DNA of 7,257 nucleotides from an uncultured Actinomycetes bacterium (GTDB taxonomy: Bacteria > Actinomycetota > Actinomycetes > S36-B12 > UBA5976). Under the pieces are notes generated by a model. The model was given only the letters and a program-made list of their open reading frames with translations, was not told the DNA's origin and made no database searches. Both the position numbers and the translations under genes were made by a program. Below, in pieces: positions 1-4,850 of the stretch; position 1 is the stretch's first letter, and each line of letters begins with the position of its first letter. The stretch covers positions 1-7,257 of the forward strand of contig CALBND010000169.1 of the NCBI GenBank assembly GCA_937896305.1, given 5' to 3'.

Positions 1-263
1 CCATCAGCTTTTTGTACTTTAAGCTCAGTCAATAATTTTGGCGTTAAAAGATCTGAAATATTTTTGCGTTCCCCTGCCGGCAAATCAGTCCATTCTTCAA
101 AGTCATCTGAAAAATGTCCAAACCAATGTCTACTTACTTGATCTGCCCTAAACCCAGGTAAACCAAATTCGATGGCAAATTGTTTTCTTTCTTGCACATC
201 AAAATCTGCTATATGTTTAGGGGTCTTTTTTTTGACTGGTTTATCTTCAATGATTTCTAACAT
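1..263 (-). CDS. rlmN: 23S rRNA/tRNA adenine C2-methyltransferase RlmN, N-terminal part (3' end beyond window)
   Basis: Only the first 87 codons are visible; the gene continues past base 1. The family is radical-SAM enzymes that methylate C2 of A2503 in 23S rRNA and of A37 in some tRNAs. What is visible is the N-terminal accessory domain: a basic lead with PKHIADFD, then GLPGFRADQVSRHWFG (about residues 34-49) and TDLPAGER (about 57-64). These match the start of actinobacterial RlmN. The CX3CX2C iron-sulfur motif and catalytic cysteines lie outside the window. The ATG (263-261) directly follows the cdsA stop TAA in the same frame, so no earlier start exists and translation is probably coupled. 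It is the last visible gene of the rpsB operon. Family assignment rests on recalled similarity over this domain only. Confidence 0.85.
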   Translation of the reverse strand, partial: MLEIIEDKPVKKKTPKHIADFDVQERKQFAIEFGLPGFRADQVSRHWFGHFSDDFEEWTDLPAGERKNISDLLTPKLLTELKVQKAD

Positions 264-1088
264 TTAAATAAATCCTAAGGTAATTCCAAAAGCGATATAA
301 CTAATTAAGGCATTTGGAGCAAGTGAGTCTAGGCGATCAAACATTCCCCCGTGGCCTGGAATTAAAGAAGAAAAATCTTTTATCCCAATTTTTCTTTTTA
401 ATCCACTTTCAAATAAATCACCCATAGTTCCAACGATTGCTAAAAGTATTGCAATTATCACTCCTTGAATTGGACCTAAATCTAAAAATAGTGGCATAGC
501 GAAATATCCAAATATTCCGGCAAAAACAATTGACCCAACTAATCCCTCATAAGACTTCTTGGGAGAGATATTTGGTGCAATGAAATGTTTTCCAAATAAA
601 ATACCTGTTAGATATCCGCCAGTATCACTTAATGCTGTGGCAGCAATAAAAACAAAAACTCTTGATGCTCCATCAGTTGATTCCAGCATCAACATTGCAC
701 TAGAGCCTAATATCCCTAAGTAAGACACGACAAATATTGAAATAAGAAAAACAGGTTTGAATTTATTTGTTTGAAGATATTTTAAACTGAAAATAGTTGT
801 AATAATAAAAATTACTAAATAAGACAACAGCAATCCGTTAAGTCCAAAATAGACACTTGTAAAAAGTAAAGTGATCAATGAGATTGCAGTTAAACTAAAT
901 GGCACAATATCTAGCCCAGCTTTACGCCACTGGGAATTTAATTCATAAGCAGCCATCAATAGAGCAGTTATAACTAGATAGGGGAATAAAAATTCTGCAA
1001 CATATAGGCAAAATATAACTAAGGAAATCAAGAATATTGTTAAAAGAATTGCAACAGGTAAATTTCGACCAGTTTGTATTTTTTTCAC
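264..1088 (-). CDS. cdsA: phosphatidate cytidylyltransferase (CDP-diacylglycerol synthase)
   Basis: Makes CDP-diacylglycerol from CTP and phosphatidic acid at the cytoplasmic membrane, the branch point for phospholipid synthesis. The 274-residue protein is almost entirely hydrophobic, with about eight likely membrane segments. It carries the family motifs SDTGGYL (154-160), SPKKSYEG (175-182), and the C-terminal CDS signature from SGLKRKIGIKD (228-238) to PGHGGMFDRLDS (244-255), including the metal-binding aspartates. Length is normal for the family. The start is GTG at 1088; upstream there is only a weak, distant AGGG (13 nt away), so initiation may depend on coupling to frr, whose stop is 38 nt upstream. 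Its own stop TAA touches the rlmN ATG in the same frame. Position after frr is typical of actinobacteria. Confidence 0.95.
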   Translation of the reverse strand: MKKIQTGRNLPVAILLTIFLISLVIFCLYVAEFLFPYLVITALLMAAYELNSQWRKAGLDIVPFSLTAISLITLLFTSVYFGLNGLLLSYLVIFIITTIFSLKYLQTNKFKPVFLISIFVVSYLGILGSSAMLMLESTDGASRVFVFIAATALSDTGGYLTGILFGKHFIAPNISPKKSYEGLVGSIVFAGIFGYFAMPLFLDLGPIQGVIIAILLAIVGTMGDLFESGLKRKIGIKDFSSLIPGHGGMFDRLDSLAPNALISYIAFGITLGFI

Positions 1089-1126
1089 TTTTTTATATTA
1101 ACCCTAATTTTCAACTCTGGAATGAG

Positions 1127-1684
1127 TTAAACTTCAAGTAATTCAGATTCTTTATGCTTAAGCACTTCATCAATGGCCTGAACACCTTTGTTGGTAATGT
1201 CATCTAATGCTTTTTCTGCGCGCTTAACATCATCTTCACTTGCGTCGCCATCTTTCTTGGACTTATCCAAGGCATCTTTACCGTTTCTTCTAATATTTCG
1301 CACCGAAACTCTTGCCTCTTCAGCTTTCCCTTTAGCAACTTTAATAAATTCTTTACGACGCTCTTCTGTTAGCTGTGGAATCGCTACTCTAATTATCGAT
1401 CCATCGTTGCTTGGGTTAACCCCTAAATCACTTTCGCGAATTGCTTTTTCAATTACTTGGATTGCACTTTTATCAAAAGGGGTGATGACAATCATTCTTG
1501 CTTCCGGATTTTGAAAAGTAGCCATTTGGTTTAGTGGTGTTTGAGTTCCGTAATAATCAGCGGTGATTTTATTGAACATGCTGGCATTTGCTCTACCAGT
1601 TCTGATGGTGGCAAAGTCTTCCTTTGCTACTTCAATAGCTTTATCAATTTTTATTTGAGCTTCTTTTAAAATTATCTCAGTCAT
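1127..1684 (-). CDS. frr: ribosome recycling factor
   Basis: RRF splits the post-termination ribosome together with EF-G, in the cytoplasm. The 185-residue length is exactly typical. It shows the two-domain pattern: helix 1 of the three-helix bundle, the RTGRANAS element (28-35), beta domain II (about 31-104) with the NPEARMIVITPFDKSAI stretch, and the long charged helices with RVSVRNIRRNGKD (125-137), where the conserved arginines contact 23S rRNA. The start ATG at 1684 has a strong Shine-Dalgarno AAGGAG at 1698-1693, 8 nt upstream and inside the end of pyrH. Only three bases (AAA) separate it from the pyrH stop TAG, and both genes share a frame. The strong site suggests independent re-initiation rather than pure coupling. 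Confidence 0.97.
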   Translation of the reverse strand: MTEIILKEAQIKIDKAIEVAKEDFATIRTGRANASMFNKITADYYGTQTPLNQMATFQNPEARMIVITPFDKSAIQVIEKAIRESDLGVNPSNDGSIIRVAIPQLTEERRKEFIKVAKGKAEEARVSVRNIRRNGKDALDKSKKDGDASEDDVKRAEKALDDITNKGVQAIDEVLKHKESELLEV

Positions 1685-1687
1685 TTT

Positions 1688-2404
1688 CTAAGCTCCTTGG
1701 ATTAACGTGCCAATTGATTTGCCACTTATTGCTTTAGCAATATTGCCATTTTCTAATAAGTTAAATACCACAATCGGTAAATTGTTATCACGACAAAGAC
1801 TTATCGCTGTTGCATCTGCAACTTTCAAACCTTTTTGCAAAACTTCATCATAAGTTAAATTATCAAACTTTTTAGCGTCTGGGTTTTTTCTTGGATCTGA
1901 ATCATAAACTCCATCAACACCTTTTGCCATTAAGACAACTTCTGCTCCAACTTCTAAAGCTCTTTGAGCAGCGGTGGTGTCTGTAGAGAAAAACGGTGCG
2001 CCTAATCCGGCACCAAAAATGACTACTCGACCTTTTTCTAGATGTCGGATTGCTCTTCTTGGAACATAAGGTTCAGCAACTTGACCCATGGTAATTGCCG
2101 TTTGAACTCTTGTTTCAATTTTTTGTTTTTCTAGAAAATCTTGTAAAGCTAGACAATTCATTACAGTGCCAAGCATTCCCATGTAATCTGCACGAGCGCG
2201 ATCCATGCCACGTTCTGATAATTCAGCTCCACGGAAATAATTTCCGCCACCAATTACTACCGCAACTTCGGTGCCGTTTCTGATTACATCTGCAATTTGA
2301 GCAGCAATACTACTAACTACGTCTGGATCAACACCTAATGAACCTTCTCCGGCAAATGCTTCACCGGAGAGTTTCAAAAGGACTCGTCCAAAACGTTTAG
2401 ACAT
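1688..2404 (-). CDS. pyrH: UMP kinase
   Basis: Phosphorylates UMP to UDP with ATP, the committed step from de novo pyrimidine synthesis to UTP and CTP. In bacteria it is a hexamer of the amino-acid-kinase fold, typically activated by GTP and inhibited by UTP. The 238-residue protein has the expected motifs: LLKLSGEAF (9-17, phosphate-binding lysine), GGGNYFRG (52-59), the GMDRARADYMGMLGTVMN block (66-83), GAGLGAPFFSTDTTAAQRA (131-149), and MAKGVDGVYDSDP (159-171) in the nucleotide-binding half. The ATG at 2404 immediately follows the tsf stop TAA in the same frame. The only purine-rich element upstream is AAGG about 15 nt away, so translation is probably coupled to tsf. CTP derived from its product is a substrate of CdsA, encoded two genes downstream. 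Confidence 0.97.
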   Translation of the reverse strand: MSKRFGRVLLKLSGEAFAGEGSLGVDPDVVSSIAAQIADVIRNGTEVAVVIGGGNYFRGAELSERGMDRARADYMGMLGTVMNCLALQDFLEKQKIETRVQTAITMGQVAEPYVPRRAIRHLEKGRVVIFGAGLGAPFFSTDTTAAQRALEVGAEVVLMAKGVDGVYDSDPRKNPDAKKFDNLTYDEVLQKGLKVADATAISLCRDNNLPIVVFNLLENGNIAKAISGKSIGTLIQGA

Positions 2405-3238
2405 TTAGCTTTGTCCAACCTTGTATCTGGCGAAGTTTTTAACTTCTACCCCGTTTTCACTTAACAAGTTTGCAATAGTTTTTTTGTTATCCCGAACCCA
2501 TGCTTGTTCAAGTAAACAGAAATCTTTGAAATAGGAACCAACTCGACCTTCTACAATTTTAGAAATTGCAGCTTCGGGCTTTCCTTCTTCTCTTGCTGTT
2601 TGTTCAGCAACTCGTTTTTCTGCTTCAATAACATCTGCAGGTACATCTTCTCTTGAAAGATAAAGAGGCGCCATTGCAGCTATTTGTTGCGCTAAATCTT
2701 TTGCTACTTGTTCGTTTTCAGAAGCTAATTGAACTAATGCACCAATTCCAGCTGGTAATGATGGATCTGGTTTATGTAGATACAGGGAAACATATCCACC
2801 AGAGAATTGTGCAAATCTTTTGATTTCAATTTTTTCACCCATATGAGCATTTGCTTCATCAAGAACTTGTTGAACTTTTTTACCATCAAGTTCTAAATTC
2901 ATTAAAGCTTCAACATCTTTAGGCTTTTCTTGCAAAATTAATTTCGCAACTTTATCCCCTAGTGCTATGAAATCTTCAGTTTTTGCTACGAAGTCTGTTT
3001 CACAGTTAACTTCAACAAAGGAACCTTCAGAATTATTAGTTACCGCACCAGAAACGATTCCATTGGAAGCGTTTCGGCCTTCTCTTTTACCAACATCTTT
3101 AGCCCCTTTAACGCGCAGTAATTCAACTGCTGCTTCAAAATTGCCATCAGTCTCATCAAGAGCTTTCTTGCAGTCCATCATTCCTGAACCGGTTTTTTCG
3201 CGAAGTTTTTTTACATCTTCTGCTGCATAATTTGCCAT
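2405..3238 (-). CDS. tsf: translation elongation factor Ts
   Basis: EF-Ts is the guanine-nucleotide exchange factor that recycles EF-Tu-GDP. The 277-residue protein begins with the UBA-like domain carrying the family signature LREKTGSGMMDCKKAL (12-27). It contains the second signature around VEVNCETDFVAKTEDF (75-90), whose TDFV segment contacts the EF-Tu nucleotide pocket. The two core subdomains follow, and the C-terminal NFARYKVGQS ending is typical. Length fits the actinobacterial form. The ATG at 3238 lies 14 nt after the rpsB stop; an AGGA overlapping that stop is 12 nt upstream, longer than ideal spacing. Pairing with rpsB is nearly universal in bacteria and supports shared control from the rpsB leader. 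Confidence 0.97.
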   Translation of the reverse strand: MANYAAEDVKKLREKTGSGMMDCKKALDETDGNFEAAVELLRVKGAKDVGKREGRNASNGIVSGAVTNNSEGSFVEVNCETDFVAKTEDFIALGDKVAKLILQEKPKDVEALMNLELDGKKVQQVLDEANAHMGEKIEIKRFAQFSGGYVSLYLHKPDPSLPAGIGALVQLASENEQVAKDLAQQIAAMAPLYLSREDVPADVIEAEKRVAEQTAREEGKPEAAISKIVEGRVGSYFKDFCLLEQAWVRDNKKTIANLLSENGVEVKNFARYKVGQS

Positions 3239-3252
3239 TTACTTATTTTTTC

Positions 3253-4080
3253 CTATTCGCTTTTTGTGGTTTCTTCAGTTGGGGTATCTGCTAATACTGC
3301 TTCTGCAACTGCATCGGCATTGCCAGATAATAATTCTTTTTCCCAATCAGCTAATGGTTCAGCAATTGTGCCTTCAGCGCCTTCGTTACGAGTTGAGCGT
3401 TGTTGTAATCCTTCAGCTACAGCATCAGCAATTACTCTTGTCAAAAGTGCGATGGAACGAATGGCGTCATCATTTCCTGGAATCGGAAAATTGACTTCAT
3501 CTGGATCACAATTTGTGTCAAGAATCGCTATAACGGGAATTCCCAGTTTGCGTGCTTCATCAACAGCAATTTGTTCTTTTTTGGTGTCAACAACCCACAA
3601 AATACTGGGAGCCTTTGTCATATCTCTAATACCACTTAAGACAGCGTCTAATTTATCTTTTTCGCGACGCATCATCAAAAGTTCTTTTTTGGTGTAACCA
3701 GAACTTGTGTCATCGAAATTGATTAGTTCTAATTCTTTTAATCTTTGAATTCTTTTTTGAATTGTGCCAAAGTTAGTTAACATGCCACCTAGCCAACGCT
3801 GGGTAACAAATGGCATTCCAACTCGTTTAGCTTGTTGTTGGATTGCTTCATGTGCTTGACGTTTTGTGCCAACAAACATGATGGTGCCACCGCGAGCAAT
3901 TGTGTCTTTGATGTATTCGTAAGCCTTATCAATAAAGGCTAATGATTGGGTTAGATCGATTACGTAAATACCGTTTCGTTCGGTCAAGATGAAACGTTTC
4001 ATCTTTGGATTCCAACGACGGGTTTGATGTCCGAAATGAACGCCTGAATCTAGCAATTGGCGCATTGTTACTACTGCCAT
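3253..4080 (-). CDS. rpsB: 30S ribosomal protein S2
   Basis: S2 binds late in 30S assembly near S1 and helices of the 16S head-body junction. The protein from 4080 is 275 residues, opening with MAVVTMRQLLDSGVHFGHQTR and RWNPKMKRFILTERNGIYVID, a pattern diagnostic of actinobacterial S2. It contains VGTKRQAHEAI, VTQRWLGGMLTNF and PIPGNDDAIRSI further on. After the core it carries an acidic alanine/glutamate-rich tail of about 50 residues (ending PTEETTKSE), as in many actinobacteria. A longer frame begins at ATG 4086 (Met-Phe-Met), but the GAAAGG Shine-Dalgarno (4093-4088) is only 1 nt from that codon and 7 nt from the ATG at 4080. Family N-termini also begin MAVVTM, so 4080 is chosen. First gene of the operon, preceded by a long structured leader. 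Confidence 0.97.
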   Translation of the reverse strand: MAVVTMRQLLDSGVHFGHQTRRWNPKMKRFILTERNGIYVIDLTQSLAFIDKAYEYIKDTIARGGTIMFVGTKRQAHEAIQQQAKRVGMPFVTQRWLGGMLTNFGTIQKRIQRLKELELINFDDTSSGYTKKELLMMRREKDKLDAVLSGIRDMTKAPSILWVVDTKKEQIAVDEARKLGIPVIAILDTNCDPDEVNFPIPGNDDAIRSIALLTRVIADAVAEGLQQRSTRNEGAEGTIAEPLADWEKELLSGNADAVAEAVLADTPTEETTKSE

Positions 4081-4087
4081 GAACATG

Positions 4088-4093
4088 CCTTTC
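4088..4093 (-). promoter_or_regulatory. Shine-Dalgarno site of rpsB (decides the start)
   Basis: GAAAGG on the minus strand lies 7 nt before ATG 4080 and 1 nt before ATG 4086. The spacing favours 4080. The site begins three bases after the foot of hairpin 4097-4122, so folding of the leader could limit ribosome access. Confidence 0.7.
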
Positions 4094-4096
4094 TCT

Positions 4097-4122
4097 GCTT
4101 ATTTTGTTTTCACAAAACAAGC
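4097..4122 (-). promoter_or_regulatory. hairpin (H2) next to the rpsB ribosome-binding site
   Basis: GCUUGUUUUG (4122-4113) can pair with CAAAAUAAGC (4106-4097) over a UGAAAA loop: ten pairs, one of them G-U. A shorter register, UUGUUUU (4120-4114) with AAAACAA (4110-4104), is also perfect. The foot is three bases from the rpsB Shine-Dalgarno, so the stem could affect ribosome loading. AU-rich sequence makes chance complementarity easier. Confidence 0.45.
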
Positions 4123-4136
4123 CATTTGGTTGTTTT

Positions 4137-4159
4137 GAATTAATCTCTTTGATTAATTC
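4137..4159 (-). repeat. perfect 9-bp inverted repeat (hairpin H1) in the rpsB leader
   Basis: On the minus strand GAAUUAAUC (4159-4151), a 5-nt loop AAAGA, and GAUUAAUUC (4145-4137). It is AU-rich and not followed by a U-tract, so a terminator is unlikely. Its 5' arm shares five bases (4159-4155) with the 3' strand of the pseudoknot, making the two structures mutually exclusive. Confidence 0.6.
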
Positions 4160-4253
4160 ACCTGACATCCGCTCACTTGCATTAGCGCTACAAAATTTCT
4201 GTAGACCGTGCTCGCAGGTGGTCTGGGGTGAATTTCTTCCAGCTACCGGATGT
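4155..4253 (-). ncRNA. putative structured cis-regulatory RNA domain with pseudoknot in the rpsB leader
   Basis: Read on the minus strand. P1 is a perfect 7-bp closing helix, ACAUCCG (4253-4247) with CGGAUGU (4171-4165). Inside are P2 (CUGG 4242-4239 with CCAG 4226-4223, 12-nt loop), P3 (ACC 4222-4220 with GGU 4207-4205, extendable to AGACC/GGUCU) and P4 (CUACA 4204-4200 with UGUAG 4192-4188, 7-nt loop). The 3' eight bases of the P2 loop, AAUUCACC (4234-4227), are exactly complementary to GGUGAAUU (4162-4155), two bases after P1, giving an 8-bp pseudoknot. The combination of nested helices, pseudoknot and GC enrichment suggests a ligand- or protein-binding leader. Not a tRNA: no T-loop, and no U before the would-be anticodon. 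Strand is chosen from the rpsB promoter; homologues were not checked. Confidence 0.5.
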
Positions 4254-4257
4254 GCGA

Positions 4258-4286
4258 AGTCACCGATTCTTTGAGGAACTGGTGCT
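4258..4286 (-). promoter_or_regulatory. imperfect hairpin upstream of the leader RNA domain
   Basis: On the minus strand AG (4286-4285) and CACC (4284-4281) pair with GGUG (4264-4261) and CU (4259-4258) around a bulged A. GUUC (4279-4276) pairs with GAAU (4269-4266) above a 6-nt loop. About 10 pairs in total, four bases upstream of helix P1. It has no U-tract, so it is not a terminator; it may be part of the same leader fold. Confidence 0.35.
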
Positions 4287-4357
4287 GAAATGAAATATTA
4301 CTTTGGTACTGGTCTTGTCTGTTTCTACCCCACTAGATCTCACACACAATAAGGGTT

Positions 4358-4380
4358 TAATCACATATAAATAGTGATTA
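4358..4380. promoter_or_regulatory. inverted repeat over the rpsB -10 and start site (possible operator)
   Basis: TAATCAC (4358-4364), a 9-base spacer, and GTGATTA (4374-4380). One arm overlaps the rpsB -10 and the spacer covers the predicted start site, so both arms would not be in the transcript. If functional it should act as a DNA site. Half-site centres are 16 bases apart, about one and a half helical turns. Confidence 0.35.
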
Positions 4381-4406
4381 TTTTCTTAATTTAATGATTT
4401 TGTCAA
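4377..4406 (-). promoter_or_regulatory. promoter of the rpsB operon
   Basis: The minus strand has a perfect -35 TTGACA (4406-4401), an 18-nt spacer and a -10 AATAAT (4382-4377, five of six matches to TATAAT). The start of transcription would be near 4368-4370. It is the best sigma-70-like match I found in the gap, consistent with a strongly expressed ribosomal-protein operon. Both hexamers overlap perfect inverted repeats (4396-4410 and 4358-4380). Confidence 0.65.
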
Positions 4407-4410
4407 AATC
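4396..4410. promoter_or_regulatory. 15-bp perfect palindrome at the divergent promoters (possible operator)
   Basis: GATTTTGTCAAAATC has 7-bp arms around one central base. It contains the whole rpsB -35 (4401-4406) and the candidate -10 of the divergent M23-like gene (4404-4409). A dimeric regulator bound here could control both genes. The -35 hexamer itself forces part of the symmetry, so function is unproven. Confidence 0.4.
4401..4409 (+). promoter_or_regulatory. candidate extended -10 for the M23-like gene (leaderless start)
   Basis: TGT followed by CAAAAT (4404-4409) fits an extended -10 (four of six matches) placed exactly 7-12 bases before the GTG at 4416, as expected if transcription starts on the start codon. 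The -35 region (TTTTCT, 4381-4386) is poor. No Shine-Dalgarno precedes the GTG, which fits a leaderless mRNA, common in actinobacteria. Confidence 0.3.
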
Positions 4411-4415
4411 TATAT

Positions 4416-4850
4416 GTGCCTAATCTTCTGCTTGTTCTCTCAATCGTTTTGCTTCCCCCGATTCCTGGGGCCAAAGAGATTAATAGCTTTTTAGCTCCTC
4501 TTTCTCAATATTCTGCTGGGCATAGAGGAATTGATTATTTGGCTCCAGTTAATTCTGGCGTTTACGCAAGTAGTGACGGGGTAATTACCCATGCCGGATT
4601 GATTGCTAATCGTTGGACTATTTCTATTACAAATGACTCAATCAAAACTACTTATGAACCTGTTAAACCTATTGTGAGTCTAGGAAGCAAGATAAAAGCT
4701 GGGGAATTAATTGGTTACCTGCAATTAGTGGGATCACATTGTTTACCTAAAGCTTGTTTACATTTTGGTGTTAAATCAGATACTTTATATTTTAATCCCA
4801 ATAAATTCATTAAAAGAAAGTTTCCAAGACTTTTGCCTATTTATTCTTAA
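4416..4850 (+). CDS. secreted M23 (LytM-like) peptidase-domain protein, possibly catalytically altered
   Basis: A 144-residue protein, small for M23, with a hydrophobic N-terminus (residues 2-18) ending PGA before KEIN, which looks like a signal peptide though it lacks a basic n-region. The domain shows GHRGIDYLAP (35-44; H36 and D40 fit the zinc ligands), DGVITHAG (54-61), TTYEPVKP (78-85), IKAGELIGYL (93-102) and GSHCLPKACLHFG (106-118). In active LytM enzymes two further histidines are expected: one near TTYEPV, absent here, and the first His of the HxH motif, replaced by C114 (CLH; H116 remains). I recall the same TTYEPV and CLHWG pattern in actinobacterial homologues divergent from rpsB, so this looks like a family trait rather than decay. 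The start is GTG at 4416; an in-frame TGA at 4395 leaves no other upstream option. Likely exported and linked to peptidoglycan; activity uncertain. Confidence 0.85.
   Translation: MPNLLLVLSIVLLPPIPGAKEINSFLAPLSQYSAGHRGIDYLAPVNSGVYASSDGVITHAGLIANRWTISITNDSIKTTYEPVKPIVSLGSKIKAGELIGYLQLVGSHCLPKACLHFGVKSDTLYFNPNKFIKRKFPRLLPIYS
4811..4833 (-). terminator. weak terminator-like hairpin after xerC
   Basis: On the minus strand AAAGU (4833-4829) pairs with ACUUU (4821-4817) over a 7-nt loop, followed by CUUUU (4816-4812), about 14 nt after the xerC stop. The stem is short and AU-rich, and it lies inside the convergent M23-like gene, so efficient termination is doubtful. Confidence 0.2.

Larger units (their letters stand above)
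4081..4370 (-). promoter_or_regulatory. long 5' leader of the rpsB operon
   Basis: From the predicted start site (about 4368-4370) to the rpsB ATG there are about 290 untranslated bases, long for a compact genome whose other gaps here are 0-70 bases. G+C counted by hand is 27% for 4331-4430, 52% for 4161-4260 and 27% for 4091-4160, so the centre is a GC-rich island in an AT-rich setting, as expected of structured RNA. Several helices can be drawn (separate entries). S2 represses its own operon through the leader in gammaproteobacteria; a similar role here is inference, and I do not recognise this RNA as a named family. Transcript boundaries are predicted from the promoter only. Confidence 0.6.

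Noticed and set aside
1188..1514. 108-codon plus-strand frame opposite frr
   Set aside because: Antisense shadow; low-complexity composition and no start signal.
3266..3697. 143-codon plus-strand frame opposite rpsB
   Set aside because: Antisense shadow of a conserved gene with no start signals or recognisable domain.
4084..4086. Longer rpsB start at ATG 4086 (Met-Phe-Met)
   Set aside because: Only 1 nt from the Shine-Dalgarno; the ATG at 4080 has 7-nt spacing and matches the family N-terminus MAVVTM.
3929..4168. Open frame on the minus strand starting in the rpsB leader (MSGELIKEINSK...) and running into rpsB in another frame
   Set aside because: Only a poor ribosome-binding site, no recognisable protein, and most of its length is an out-of-frame shadow of rpsB. 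It would also run through hairpins H1 and H2. An upstream leader peptide is possible but unsupported.
4165..4253. Possible tRNA: a 7-bp closing helix and a 5-bp stem with 7-nt loop
   Set aside because: No T-arm next to the closing helix, no TTC-type T-loop, no U before the would-be anticodon on either strand, and no CCA end.
4221..4253. Plus-strand resemblance to the c-di-AMP (ydaO) riboswitch: GGGGTGAAT followed by CAGCTACC
   Set aside because: The interval between the two elements is far too short, the GGGGAACC-type 5' element is not in the right place, and the region would lie upstream of the predicted leaderless M23-like transcript.
4414..4493. ATG at 4414 just before the M23-like GTG
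   Set aside because: Its frame closes after about 26 codons and shows no known protein; the GTG frame carries the M23-like domain.
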